A program made the position numbers and the translations under genes. Source: Pedobacter sp. R20-19 (GTDB taxonomy: Bacteria > Bacteroidota > Bacteroidia > Sphingobacteriales > Sphingobacteriaceae). Taken from it: a stretch of DNA of 64,000 nt. Shown here one piece after another: positions 27,094 to 35,250 of this stretch (position 1 is the stretch's first letter; each line of letters opens with the position of its first letter). The notes beneath the pieces were generated by a model. The model ran no database searches and was not told the origin of the DNA. It was given only the letters and a program-made list of their open reading frames with translations. The DNA lies in contig NZ_JCKI01000005.1 in NCBI RefSeq assembly GCF_000708265.2, positions 434,001-498,000 of the forward strand, read 5' to 3'.

Positions 27094-27729
27094 ATGATGG
27101 ATAAATATGCTGAACGTAAAAATGTTTACAAAGTCTATGACAAGATCGCGGATTGGTATTCAAAAAATCGGTCTCATGCGATAGGAGAAAAGAATTATCT
27201 GAATGAATTAATGCGATTTCTGCCTCCTAAGGCTGAAGTTTTGGATTTAGGTTGTGGAAACGGTAAACCCATGATGGAATATTTTCTCCAGGCAGGGTTG
27301 AAGGTAACAGGGGTAGATGCCAGCGATAAAATGCTTGAACTGGCAAGAGCAAGTTTCCCTGCAGAAAATTTCATACTTGAAGACATGCGAAAACTTCAAC
27401 TAGGTAGAAAGTTTAATGCCATTATTGCCTGGCACAGTTTCTTTCATTTACCTGCAGCAGATCAACCAGGTATGTTTAAGGTTTTTGCAGATCATCTTCA
27501 TGATAAAGGTATTTTGTTATTTACTTCAGGAACAGAAAACGGTGAGGTATGGGGCTCTATAGGTGGTGAGGACTTATTCCATGCCTCATTGGATACATCC
27601 AGTTACGAAGCAATTTTATTGGGAAATAATTTTAAAGTTCTTAAACATCAGATTAATGACCAAAGCTGCGGAGGGGCAAACGTTTGGATGGCACAGCATT
27701 CTCCTGATTTGGGAGGTGATTTAGGTTAA
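27094..27729 (+). CDS. Class I SAM-dependent methyltransferase
   Basis: 211 aa. The Rossmann SAM-binding core begins with motif I VLDLGCGNGKP (about residue 46), then VTGVDASDKMLELAR, ILEDMRKL and AIIAWHSFFHLP. It is a free-standing small-molecule type methyltransferase of unknown substrate. The start ATG directly follows the ridA stop, so the two are co-translated. No biosynthetic neighbours reveal its substrate. Confidence 0.9.
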   Translation: MMDKYAERKNVYKVYDKIADWYSKNRSHAIGEKNYLNELMRFLPPKAEVLDLGCGNGKPMMEYFLQAGLKVTGVDASDKMLELARASFPAENFILEDMRKLQLGRKFNAIIAWHSFFHLPAADQPGMFKVFADHLHDKGILLFTSGTENGEVWGSIGGEDLFHASLDTSSYEAILLGNNFKVLKHQINDQSCGGANVWMAQHSPDLGGDLG

Positions 27730-27740
27730 CTATTTTAGCT

Positions 27741-27748
27741 TACCTTTG
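27741..27748 (+). promoter_or_regulatory. -7 box of the VF530 gene
   Basis: TACCTTTG matches TAnnTTTG, 37 bases before the ATG. Confidence 0.55.
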
Positions 27749-27785
27749 TGCAAATTACCCAATATTCATCTTATTAATTCAACCT

Positions 27786-28007
27786 ATGGCAGAAACGCAA
27801 AAGAACAATCCTTTACATGGTATTACATTAGAAAAAATTGTAACTGATCTACAATTGCATTATGGCTGGGAAAAATTGGGCACCCTGATCAGAATTGATT
27901 GTTTTACTAATAATCAAAGCATTAAATCAAGCTTAAATTTCTTGCGAAGAATGCCTTGGGCCCGTAAAAAGGTGGAGGATTTATATGTAGATACTTTTCA
28001 TAAATAG
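27786..28007 (+). CDS. VF530 family protein (DUF2132)
   Basis: 73 aa. The whole protein matches the VF530 family: NNPLHGITLEKIVTDLQLHYGWEKLGTLI, FTNNQSIKSSLNFLRRMPWARKKVEDLY. It is a small helical protein for which DNA binding has been suggested from structure; its cellular role is unknown. It has its own promoter and converges on the deacetylase-like gene with 4 bases between the stops. Confidence 0.9.
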   Translation: MAETQKNNPLHGITLEKIVTDLQLHYGWEKLGTLIRIDCFTNNQSIKSSLNFLRRMPWARKKVEDLYVDTFHK

Positions 28008-28011
28008 CATC

Positions 28012-28995
28012 TTATCGATCAAATTCTTTTTCTAGTCCTTGCCTCAAATCGAACAATAACCATTGTTTGTTTTTTACGTCAATCTGTTTGTTTTTGAGCA
28101 ATTGAATAAAATCTTTCACCCCAATTTCTTCATTGCCATTTCCATGGATCAGGACAATACTCCCCGAATTGGGCATTTGTCCCTTTGCAAGCCAGGCATC
28201 ACTCCCAACAGGTATTAAGCCATAAAACTCAATTTTATCTACTGTACTTTGATTGGAAACAAGGCCAGGAAACCTAAAAAACACGGAAGGTATCAATCCG
28301 TTTTTCAGCATGAGTTTTTCATTTTCCAATACCTCAACATCTAAATTAGTTCCAGGAGCCAGTAAGAAATTTTCAGTTAAGGGCAGGTTATTCACTTCAT
28401 GATGGTAAGAATGATTGATCCAGGTAATATCCAACTCATTTTTCTGCACTAAACCTTTTAACCAATTTAAATCATTTTGGTGCTTTAGCATCCATTTTCC
28501 TGATACAGAAATGGCTAGGGGTGCAGGTTGTTCTATTTTTTTAAATTCTTCAAAAACCGATTGAAAGATAATGCGATCCAGATTTTTATGTGAAGGACAA
28601 AGATCAATGGTAAGTGCGATACCCTTTTCCTTTGGAATGGAGTGGTCTATACCTGCGTTTTGCAATTGTAAGTCTTTTGCAGCTGCAGACTGCAAGGCTT
28701 TCACATACGGACTATTCTCGAAAGTTGCCATTACTTTCGGCCATTTTAAACTACTGGTGTTATAATTCCCGGCTAGATCTACTTTGGTATCCAGCGTTTC
28801 TGTATTTAACAGTAATAAATATTTTTGATTGTTATTAGCGAAACTTCTGATGGCCAGGAGCTTTTCAGTGCCTTTGATTGCAATAGAAAAACTGACTTTA
28901 TACTGCTTGATCTGATCAAAATTTTGTCCGAAACTATTGGTGCCAATGAATGGCATCATCATAAAAACAATGTATAGAAATCTGGATAATTTCAT
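28012..28995 (-). CDS. Polysaccharide deacetylase-like protein, atypical metal site
   Basis: 327 aa. A signal peptide (about 1-23) precedes an N-terminal region (24-120) without a recognised domain and a NodB-like barrel. Motif 1 is TIDLCPS at 129-135: the catalytic-base Asp131 is kept, but the second Asp of TFDDGP, a metal ligand, is replaced by Leu. The two His ligands HSxxH (His195, His199) remain. Motif 3 is FFRFPGL and motif 5 LIHGNG. It may be a weakly active or re-purposed deacetylase acting on envelope glycans. It is divergent from a 40-aa membrane protein. Confidence 0.78.
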   Translation of the reverse strand: MKLSRFLYIVFMMMPFIGTNSFGQNFDQIKQYKVSFSIAIKGTEKLLAIRSFANNNQKYLLLLNTETLDTKVDLAGNYNTSSLKWPKVMATFENSPYVKALQSAAAKDLQLQNAGIDHSIPKEKGIALTIDLCPSHKNLDRIIFQSVFEEFKKIEQPAPLAISVSGKWMLKHQNDLNWLKGLVQKNELDITWINHSYHHEVNNLPLTENFLLAPGTNLDVEVLENEKLMLKNGLIPSVFFRFPGLVSNQSTVDKIEFYGLIPVGSDAWLAKGQMPNSGSIVLIHGNGNEEIGVKDFIQLLKNKQIDVKNKQWLLFDLRQGLEKEFDR

Positions 28996-29036
28996 TATTC
29001 CTTATTTAAAATCTTTCTAATTTAGTCTAAAAATTT

Positions 29037-29044
29037 TATCTTTA
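29037..29044 (+). promoter_or_regulatory. Near-consensus -7 box of the 40-aa gene
   Basis: TATCTTTA is one base off TAnnTTTG, 12 bases before ATG 29057. Confidence 0.4.
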
Positions 29045-29056
29045 CCCAAGAAGGTC

Positions 29057-29179
29057 ATGAACAAAGAAAAGGTAAAATTATGGTTTAAGCGAGTGGGCTT
29101 AGTCGGGTTTTTATTCTTCCTGATTAAGGGATTGATCTGGCTTGTGGTTTTTTATTTTATTGGTAAAAACGTTACTTAA
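29057..29179 (+). CDS. Small membrane protein, 40 aa
   Basis: The sequence starts MNKEKVKLWFKRVGLVGFLF, continues as FLIKGLIWLVVFYFIG, and ends KNVT. A basic amphipathic N-terminus and one hydrophobic helix predict a single-pass inner-membrane peptide. I recall similar short proteins (K.G..GFLFFLIKGL.WL) in other Bacteroidota, supporting a real gene. Its last 8 bases overlap the convergent gtrA-like gene, the two stops sharing TTACTTAA. The function is unknown. Confidence 0.65.
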   Translation: MNKEKVKLWFKRVGLVGFLFFLIKGLIWLVVFYFIGKNVT

Positions 29180-29552
29180 AAGTAAAAAGCATATTGGCCA
29201 GGAAATTCCACACAAATACAATTACAATGGCGAAGAATTTGGCCAGATAAAAATTCGTTCCATTTTTTCTTTGATGAAAAAGATAAATAATAAATGTGTT
29301 TAAGCCCAATCCAATTAAGCTCACCACCAGAAATTTACTAAATTCAGTTCCCCAATGTACATTCGTACTTTCAAAAGTCCAAACCCGGTTAATTAAATAG
29401 TTGTTGGTTACTGCCAGACTAAAACCAATGGCATTTGCCAGGTACTTATTTACTTTAATTTTTTCTTTAAAAAGCCAGGTGGCGCCAAAATCAATTGCCA
29501 TCCCAAGTAAGCCTGTCAGTCCGAATTTAATGATGCGAAAGAATACCTCCAT
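29172..29552 (-). CDS. GtrA family membrane protein
   Basis: 126 aa with four membrane helices. The GtrA signature is seen at FGLTGLLGMAIDFGATWLF, ANAIGFSLAVTNNYLINRVWTF and FFAIVIVFVWNFLANMLFTF. GtrA proteins are thought to flip polyprenyl-linked sugars across the inner membrane. It sits one base after the GT39 gene, so the pair probably acts together: flippase-like protein plus lipid-dependent glycosyltransferase. Confidence 0.9.
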   Translation of the reverse strand: MEVFFRIIKFGLTGLLGMAIDFGATWLFKEKIKVNKYLANAIGFSLAVTNNYLINRVWTFESTNVHWGTEFSKFLVVSLIGLGLNTFIIYLFHQRKNGTNFYLAKFFAIVIVFVWNFLANMLFTFK

Positions 29553-29553
29553 A

Positions 29554-31194
29554 TTAGTGCAGTTTAACCAAATAGAAATGTTCTAAAACCTGTGGACGAG
29601 TTTTAGCATTTAAAAATTTACCTGTTAATTTGGTAATGTGAAAATATTCAAATGATTTTAACACCTCTGCATGGTATTCATTTTTTAATTTATTAAGCTC
29701 ATTTTCCGGGATATAAATAACCAGATCTTTGGTCTGTTTTATTTTATCTAAATCGCTGTAATTGTGCAGGTATTTTACTTCACCAGGCGCATAAAAATCA
29801 AAAGAAAAAGCATCAATATAATTTAAAACGGCAGGTTTTGCAGCAGGATAGTTTTTCTTTAACCATTCGCCAGCGATACCTCCAGATTGGTATTTCAATA
29901 TTGCAGGGTAGAAGAATATAAAAAGGAACAGCATTAAGCCAACCGATACCAATACACTTCTGGCAATAATGGTTTCGAGCTTGATTCCTTTGAACAAAAT
30001 AAAAGCACTTGCTAAGATAACCAATAGCATCCCAATGATGATATAAGGATAATCAAATCCATATATTAAACTCAAGGCAGAAAGCAATGCAAAAACTAAG
30101 ATGGCTAATGCATTTTGCACATTAAAGAAAATCTTTAGCCCTCTGCCTTCCAGCTTTCTTAAATAAAGTGCTGTAATGATCGAAAACTGTGGGAAGATAA
30201 TTAATATATAGTGCGGTAACTGAAATTTTGAAAGTGAAAATATTAAAAAGGTAATCGCAGCACTGGCCCAGATCATAATGCTTTCAGGTGCCAAGTTAAT
30301 GCGGTTTTTTTTCTTTAAAAGATTAACAACTGCAGTATAGAATAATATAGACCAAGGTAAGAAAGCCCAGAGTGTAGTGTGCAGAAAAAACGAAATATCG
30401 CCTTTTCCTTTAATGGGGCCATTGTTAAAAAAGCGGCCAAACTGGCTATCCCAGAAGAAAAATTTTAAACCGGAAACGCCTGTTCTGTTGAAGACAATTT
30501 TTTCAGGATGTAAATCAAACTGTGTGTAAAGAGCATAAAGTTCAGGGGTAATGAAAACAAAAATCAATACGATTGCGATCCACCACTTTGGTTGCCACAA
30601 CTGTTTATATTGTTTAGTGAATAACCAATAAATTATAAAACCTGCAAAAACAGGAATCAACACAAATATTCCTTTAATTAAAATGGCACAAGCGGCAAAA
30701 AATGAACCAGCAATAATGTGCCAGAATGATCTATGATGCGCTTTATAATAATGATAAATGGATGCCAGTGTAAATGTGGTAATGTAAATCTCCGCACGAA
30801 CATCAAATGTGGAGGTAATGATGTGGAGCGCACTTAAAAAAATTACTGATGAAATTAAGCCTGTTTTTTCATCGTAAATATCTTTTGCCAGTTTATACAA
30901 ATACCAGGCACCTAGTAAACCAAAAAGAAAAGACGGCAATTTATAGGCGAACGCAGTCATTCCAAATAATTTAAAAGATGCTGCAGTGATCCAAAAAGTT
31001 AAATGTGGTTTATCCAGCCAGTCGCCTCCTCGGCCGTAAAGATTAAGCCAATCCTGAAATAGAATTATATTTTTTGACATGGATGCATATAATGCACCAT
31101 CGGGTTCCATTACGCCTCCAAATAAGGCAATGGTACTAATAGCCGATATCAGTGCTAAAAGGGCACTGTAAAGTTTTTTTTCAGGGATGTTCAT
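29554..31194 (-). CDS. GT39/ArnT-like integral membrane glycosyltransferase
   Basis: 546 aa, about 11-12 membrane helices. The first periplasmic loop has MEPDGALYASMSKNI, corresponding to the acidic catalytic region of PMT/ArnT GT-C enzymes, followed by GGDWLDKPHLTFWI. A soluble C-terminal domain follows (about 430-546). It uses a polyprenyl-phosphate sugar to glycosylate lipid A, a glycan or a protein in the periplasm; the acceptor is unknown. It is the first gene of the operon with gtrA. Confidence 0.88.
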   Translation of the reverse strand: MNIPEKKLYSALLALISAISTIALFGGVMEPDGALYASMSKNIILFQDWLNLYGRGGDWLDKPHLTFWITAASFKLFGMTAFAYKLPSFLFGLLGAWYLYKLAKDIYDEKTGLISSVIFLSALHIITSTFDVRAEIYITTFTLASIYHYYKAHHRSFWHIIAGSFFAACAILIKGIFVLIPVFAGFIIYWLFTKQYKQLWQPKWWIAIVLIFVFITPELYALYTQFDLHPEKIVFNRTGVSGLKFFFWDSQFGRFFNNGPIKGKGDISFFLHTTLWAFLPWSILFYTAVVNLLKKKNRINLAPESIMIWASAAITFLIFSLSKFQLPHYILIIFPQFSIITALYLRKLEGRGLKIFFNVQNALAILVFALLSALSLIYGFDYPYIIIGMLLVILASAFILFKGIKLETIIARSVLVSVGLMLFLFIFFYPAILKYQSGGIAGEWLKKNYPAAKPAVLNYIDAFSFDFYAPGEVKYLHNYSDLDKIKQTKDLVIYIPENELNKLKNEYHAEVLKSFEYFHITKLTGKFLNAKTRPQVLEHFYLVKLH

Positions 31195-31311
31195 TTTAAT
31201 AGGGGCGAATCTGACTAGGGGAAATCAAATTCTTAAATCAGGTGCAAGTTAAGCCTTAAAAAAGTTATAGGATAATTTTAATGTTAAATGTTTGTAGAAA
31301 ACAGTAATAAA

Positions 31312-31341
31312 TTTGATGTGAAAGGCTTATTGCTATCTTTG
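31312..31341 (+). promoter_or_regulatory. pdxJ promoter, near-leaderless
   Basis: TTTG (31312-31315), an 18-base spacer, then TATCTTTG (31334-31341) form a full Bacteroidota promoter. The ATG is only four bases after the -7 box. Confidence 0.75.
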
Positions 31342-31345
31342 TATC

Positions 31346-32062
31346 ATGACAAAGTTATCAGTTAACATCAATAAAATTGCTACACTTCGCAACAGTCGCG
31401 GGGGTAATAATCCTGATTTAGTTAAAGTTGCATTAGATTGTGAACGTTTCGGTGCACAGGGAATTACGGTGCATCCACGTCCTGATGAGCGTCATATCAG
31501 ATATCAGGATGTGTACGATCTAAAAGCAGTAATTGCAACTGAATTTAATATTGAAGGCAATTGCCGCGAAGATAAATTTGTCGACCTGGTATTGGCTAAT
31601 AAGCCTGCTCAAGTAACTTTGGTGCCTGATGCCGAAGGTCAGATTACTTCCAACCACGGTTGGGATACCGTTAAGCATAAAGACTATTTAAAGGAAATGG
31701 TTGCGGTGTTCCAAAAGGAGGGTATCAGGGTTTCTATTTTTGTAGATCCTGTAGTAGACATGGTTGAGGGTGCTGTAGAAACGGGTACAGACCGAATAGA
31801 GTTATATACAGAAGCTTATGCACATAATTATTATGCAGATAGAGAAAAAGCGATTGTAAATTATATTGCGGCTGCTCATCATGCCAATCAATTAGGCCTG
31901 GGTATCAATGCTGGTCACGATTTAGATTTGCATAACCTGCGTTATTTCGCTCAAAGTATTCCTGGTTTGTTGGAGGTTTCTATTGGTCATGCTTTAATAA
32001 GTGATGCGCTTTATTTAGGGTTAGAAACTACTGTTCAAAAATATTTACAACAACTTACTTAG
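31346..32062 (+). CDS. pdxJ: Pyridoxine 5'-phosphate synthase
   Basis: 238 aa TIM barrel that closes the pyridine ring from 1-deoxyxylulose-5-phosphate and 3-amino-2-oxopropyl phosphate in vitamin B6 synthesis. Motifs: [59 protein letters not shown]-type strand ([15 protein letters not shown]), [34 protein letters not shown]. The typical Bacteroidota length is kept. PLP from this route serves gcvP, among others. Confidence 0.98.
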   Translation: MTKLSVNINKIATLRNSRGGNNPDLVKVALDCERFGAQGITVHPRPDERHIRYQDVYDLKAVIATEFNIEGNCREDKFVDLVLANKPAQVTLVPDAEGQITSNHGWDTVKHKDYLKEMVAVFQKEGIRVSIFVDPVVDMVEGAVETGTDRIELYTEAYAHNYYADREKAIVNYIAAAHHANQLGLGINAGHDLDLHNLRYFAQSIPGLLEVSIGHALISDALYLGLETTVQKYLQQLT

Positions 32063-32067
32063 GTGAG

Positions 32068-32095
32068 CTGAAAGTCTAAAGCTAAAAGACTAAAG
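32068..32095. repeat. Heptad array, CTTTNNN type on the minus strand
   Basis: Four in-phase units read NNNAAAG on the plus strand: CTGAAAG, TCTAAAG, CTAAAAG, ACTAAAG. It lies just after pdxJ. Confidence 0.55.
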
Positions 32096-32139
32096 CTTTC
32101 ACATGGAGTTTTTTATCCCACCTTATTTGAGGTTATGTC

Positions 32140-32188
32140 TTGATACCCGATACTATATACTTGCTACTAAATACTTGATACTATTTTC
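32140..32188 (+). repeat. Heptad array (TTGATAC type) abutting a start codon
   Basis: Six in-phase units end in TAC: TTGATAC, CCGATAC, TATATAC, TTGCTAC, TAAATAC, TTGATAC. A seventh degenerate unit TATTTTC ends exactly at the EamA ATG (32189). Confidence 0.65.
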
Positions 32189-33082
32189 ATGTTAAAAGGA
32201 ATTCTCCTTGTTTTTTTTGGTGCCTGTAGTTTTGGCATCCTCTCTACATTCGTTAAACTGGCTTATCAAGAAGGTTATACTTTAGGTGATGTAACTGGTG
32301 CACAGGCATTTTTTGGTGCAGTGATTTTGTGGATTCTATTTTTCTTTCAAACTAGAACATCAGCTTACAAAGCAAAAGAAACCAAAATTACCACACCCTG
32401 GTGGAAAATGTTGCTTGCCGGAACTTGTACAGGGCTTGTCAGTATTTTTTATTATCAGTGTGTAAAACTGGTTCCGAATTCTGTTGCCATCATTTTACTG
32501 ATGCAATTTATCTGGATGAGCATTTTACTCGAATTTCTAATTTTCAAGAAAAAGCCATCTGGATTGCAGTTTGTTGCTATTCTATTGGTATTAGGTGGAA
32601 CAGTTCTGGCGAGTGGGATGTTAGAAACCAGTATTTCAGCATTAAACCTTAAAGGGATTGGTTTTGGTTTATTGGCTGCACTTTGTTATGCAGGCTTTTT
32701 AATGTTAAGCGGGCGGATTGGTAATGAATATCCAGCATTGAAAAAAAGTGCCTTGATGATTACTGGCGCATGTATATTGATCTTCATTATTTTTCCACCA
32801 GCTTTTTTATTTAATGGTGCGTTAGGGGGAAGTTTGTTAAAGTGGGGGTTAATCATTTCTGTATTCGGAACAGTAATTCCGCCTTTATTTTATGCAGAAG
32901 GCGTGCCCAGAATCGGCACAGCATTAAGTTCTATTTTAAGTGCGGCAGAACTGCCTATTGCCGTGATGATGGCTGGTTTCGTATTGCATGAGCAAGTATC
33001 GTTTTTACGGTGGGTGGGTGTGGCGATCATCTTATCGGCCATGGTTTTGCCAAATTTGAAGTATTTGAAGCGGAAGGTATAA
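32189..33082 (+). CDS. EamA-family (DMT) transporter
   Basis: 297 aa, ten predicted membrane helices as two EamA repeats (about 1-140 and 150-290). Repeat 1 starts LLVFFGACSFGILSTFVKLAYQEG; repeat 2 has GLLAALCYAGFLMLSGRIGNEYP and IGTALSSILSAAELPIAVMMAGFVLHEQVS. It is a small-molecule exporter or importer of the drug/metabolite superfamily; the substrate is not predictable. It has no clear promoter: the upstream gap is filled by two heptad arrays. Confidence 0.9.
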   Translation: MLKGILLVFFGACSFGILSTFVKLAYQEGYTLGDVTGAQAFFGAVILWILFFFQTRTSAYKAKETKITTPWWKMLLAGTCTGLVSIFYYQCVKLVPNSVAIILLMQFIWMSILLEFLIFKKKPSGLQFVAILLVLGGTVLASGMLETSISALNLKGIGFGLLAALCYAGFLMLSGRIGNEYPALKKSALMITGACILIFIIFPPAFLFNGALGGSLLKWGLIISVFGTVIPPLFYAEGVPRIGTALSSILSAAELPIAVMMAGFVLHEQVSFLRWVGVAIILSAMVLPNLKYLKRKV

Positions 33083-33643
33083 GTTTTAACCGCAAAGGGC
33101 GCAAAGTTGGGAGGCTAAAAACAAATTATTAACCACCGAGTACACAGAGAAAAAAGGCACAGAGAACACGTTGATAGATTTTGGTGTTTTTATTGGCATT
33201 CATAACTAATTCTTTCCGCTCTCTGCAGTTAACCGTCTTTCTCTCTGTTTCCTCTGTGAAAAACTCTGTGATCTCTGTGGTAGAAATTAGCAGATTGATT
33301 TATTAACCACCGAGTACACAGAGAAAAAAGCACTGAGCACACCGAGGTATGGAGTGTAGTTGGTTTTTGCTTTCTTTGCAGTTAACCGTCTTGCTCTCTG
33401 TGTTTAAAATTGAAACCATTAGCTTTGGTTCCGTTGCGGTACACTTAGCGTTCTTTGCGGTTAAATTCGCTTGGATCTTTTATCTCTGAAACACTTTCCT
33501 TTCTTTGCGGTTAATCAGCTCTTTCTCTCTGTTTCCTCTGTGAAATCTCCGTGTGTCCTCTTTGGTTAAAATTGAAACGAAACACTTTGCATCCTTTGCG
33601 GTTAAACTAAAATTAAATACCTTTAAAGGCAAATGATACAACC
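33083..33643. repeat. Block of mixed dispersed repeats between EamA and a lipoprotein gene
   Basis: 560 bases without a gene. TTTAACCGCAAAGG..GCAAAG at 33085-33107 and its inverted form at 33585-33606 bound the block. Inside are two direct copies of ATTAACCACCGAGTACACAG (33128 and 33302) and inverted CTCTGTTTCCTCTGTG units (33243-33281, 33523-33568). TTTGCRGTTAA units also occur at 33370-33388, 33448-33465 and 33499-33514. Confidence 0.65.
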
Positions 33644-34207
33644 ATGAAAAAATTTACCATTTATATATTATCGCTGATCATCATCAGCTTTGCCGGATGT
33701 AAAACTAAAGTCACCATCAATCAGGATGAGGCTGGTGAGGTAATTACAGATTATTTAAAAGCCAATCCAGAATATAAAACCATCCGATTCAAATTTGGCG
33801 AGATAAAATTTAACAGTACCAATGATCTGTTTGAACTTGGGAAATACAAGTCGTTAGCCAGCAAAGGCTTGGTTACATTAAATTTAAAAGAGGCAAAAAA
33901 AAAGTTTCTTTCAAAAGATAGCAGTTTTGTTTACCAGATTAATTTAACAGATAAGGCTAGCCCATTAGTGTTGAAACAAGATGCAGATCGGGCAACAGTT
34001 AAGGCAGTAGAATATGTTTTAGCTGATGAGAAGCCAGTTAATTTTGAGCAGGTTAATTCAAGTACAGCTAAGGTAACCGTTTCATTAAAAATGATGACCA
34101 CAGATTTTGAGCCTTTTGATAAAGAAGCCAATAAGAACAGTAACTTTATTACTAAAACTTATAAATTGAAGCTGGATAAAGAAGAAGGTTGGCGGGTGCA
34201 AAAATAA
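33644..34207 (+). CDS. Hypothetical lipoprotein, 187 aa
   Basis: A signal peptide with lipobox (SFAGC, Cys19) leads into a soluble mixed alpha/beta domain with no family I recognise. Features are GEVITDYLKANPEYKTIRFKFGEIKF near the start and TKTYKLKLDKEEGWRVQK at the end, suggesting a cystatin/NTF2-like small domain; that is only a guess. It follows the large repeat block and converges on the next gene. Codon use looks like the neighbours. Confidence 0.7.
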   Translation: MKKFTIYILSLIIISFAGCKTKVTINQDEAGEVITDYLKANPEYKTIRFKFGEIKFNSTNDLFELGKYKSLASKGLVTLNLKEAKKKFLSKDSSFVYQINLTDKASPLVLKQDADRATVKAVEYVLADEKPVNFEQVNSSTAKVTVSLKMMTTDFEPFDKEANKNSNFITKTYKLKLDKEEGWRVQK

Positions 34208-34246
34208 GCTTAGGCAGAATAATTAAAGGTATGCCCATTTTAAAGC

Positions 34247-35095
34247 TTAACTTTTATGCTTCAAAAACCAGGTTTTAAATTTTTTAAATAAATCTGTTTT
34301 TTTTGGCCTTGGTTTACCATCATGTGTGAGTTCATGATCATAATGATTTTGTAATTCCATTGCGTATTTTTCCTCTGCCGCATTACCTGATTTTAATTCG
34401 TCGATAAAACGAATCGCATTGTGGTTTAAAGTACTGTTAAAAGAAACAGCAAAGTATTCACCTCTTTTAACCTTTTTTTTATTCTGATTAATTTCATTGG
34501 AGCCATTTTCTGAGAAAAAATCAACGTGATAAATCAGTGGATTTAATTTTTTTAATCGCCTCGTACCTTTTCTTTCATTTCGCCATGGATGTTCTTTTTT
34601 ATGTAGTTGTGCCAACAAAAAATCCTTTTTCCAAAGGGTAACCTGGTGCGACATCAAGAAATCTGATGCCTGATTATCTACTACAGCGATATTAAGTCCC
34701 TCTATAAAATGCTCACTTTGGTTGGTGGTATAAACATCAGAACTGTGCAGTTTAATTTGCTTACAGTCGTGCTGTTTTGCAAAAGAGAATAATTGCTTAA
34801 AAAAATCTGGATTTACCGGTTTGCTTAACCACATATCCTCCTGAAAATAGAGTACATATTCTTCGTCTATGTTTTTTAATAAGGTTGCCAGTCGGTCTGC
34901 CCATTCGCCCTTACCCGATTTAATATTCTGAAAACCGTTTACTGTTGCGTCCTTAACTTCTGTGGCAAAATAATAATTACACGGAATATTAAGATCCCAG
35001 TTTTTAGAGAAGAAGATGTCAAAACCCGGATAAAGAAATTCATACCGATCACAGGCGTGAACAAGTAAGGCTACATTATTTTGAAGTTCTGGCAT
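34247..35095 (-). CDS. Putative GT-A-like glycosyltransferase, 282 aa
   Basis: No firm family assignment. It begins NNVALLVHACDRYEFLYPGF like a nucleotide-sugar binding strand. Around residue 80 it has EEYVLYFQEDMWLSKPV, which resembles the acidic metal-binding motif of GT-A enzymes (E-D-M). The C-terminus is basic (KPRPKKTDLFKKFKTWFLKHK) and might contact the membrane. No signal peptide or helix is visible. A transferase acting on cell-surface glycans is inference from this motif only. It has a consensus -7 box and is divergent from gcvP. Confidence 0.55.
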   Translation of the reverse strand: MPELQNNVALLVHACDRYEFLYPGFDIFFSKNWDLNIPCNYYFATEVKDATVNGFQNIKSGKGEWADRLATLLKNIDEEYVLYFQEDMWLSKPVNPDFFKQLFSFAKQHDCKQIKLHSSDVYTTNQSEHFIEGLNIAVVDNQASDFLMSHQVTLWKKDFLLAQLHKKEHPWRNERKGTRRLKKLNPLIYHVDFFSENGSNEINQNKKKVKRGEYFAVSFNSTLNHNAIRFIDELKSGNAAEEKYAMELQNHYDHELTHDGKPRPKKTDLFKKFKTWFLKHKS

Positions 35096-35121
35096 ATTAA
35101 AGAAGAAAGGATATTTATTGC

Positions 35122-35129
35122 CAAAGCTA
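35122..35129 (-). promoter_or_regulatory. -7 box of the putative glycosyltransferase
   Basis: The minus strand reads TAGCTTTG (TAnnTTTG), 26 bases before the ATG at 35095. Confidence 0.55.
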
Positions 35130-35218
35130 CTAAAAACCTGGATTTTGTCTATTATTTCACTACGAAAATATGACGATCCATAATGTGTTTAGATACCTAA
35201 AAATAGTCGGCTTTTTGC

Positions 35219-35226
35219 TACCTTTG
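35219..35226 (+). promoter_or_regulatory. gcvP -7 box, decides the gcvP start
   Basis: TACCTTTG matches TAnnTTTG. It lies inside the longest open frame (from 35170) and 24 bases before ATG 35251, so the upstream ATG at 35170 cannot be in the transcript from this promoter. Confidence 0.65.
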
Positions 35227-35250
35227 CGGGAAATTTATTATTCATACCGC

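Noticed and set aside
33083..33643. CRISPR array
   Set aside because: Repeats are irregularly spaced, occur in both orientations and belong to several types, with no cas gene nearby.
35170..35250. N-terminal extension or leader peptide of GcvP
   Set aside because: A consensus promoter lies inside it, and the family N-terminus starts at 35251.
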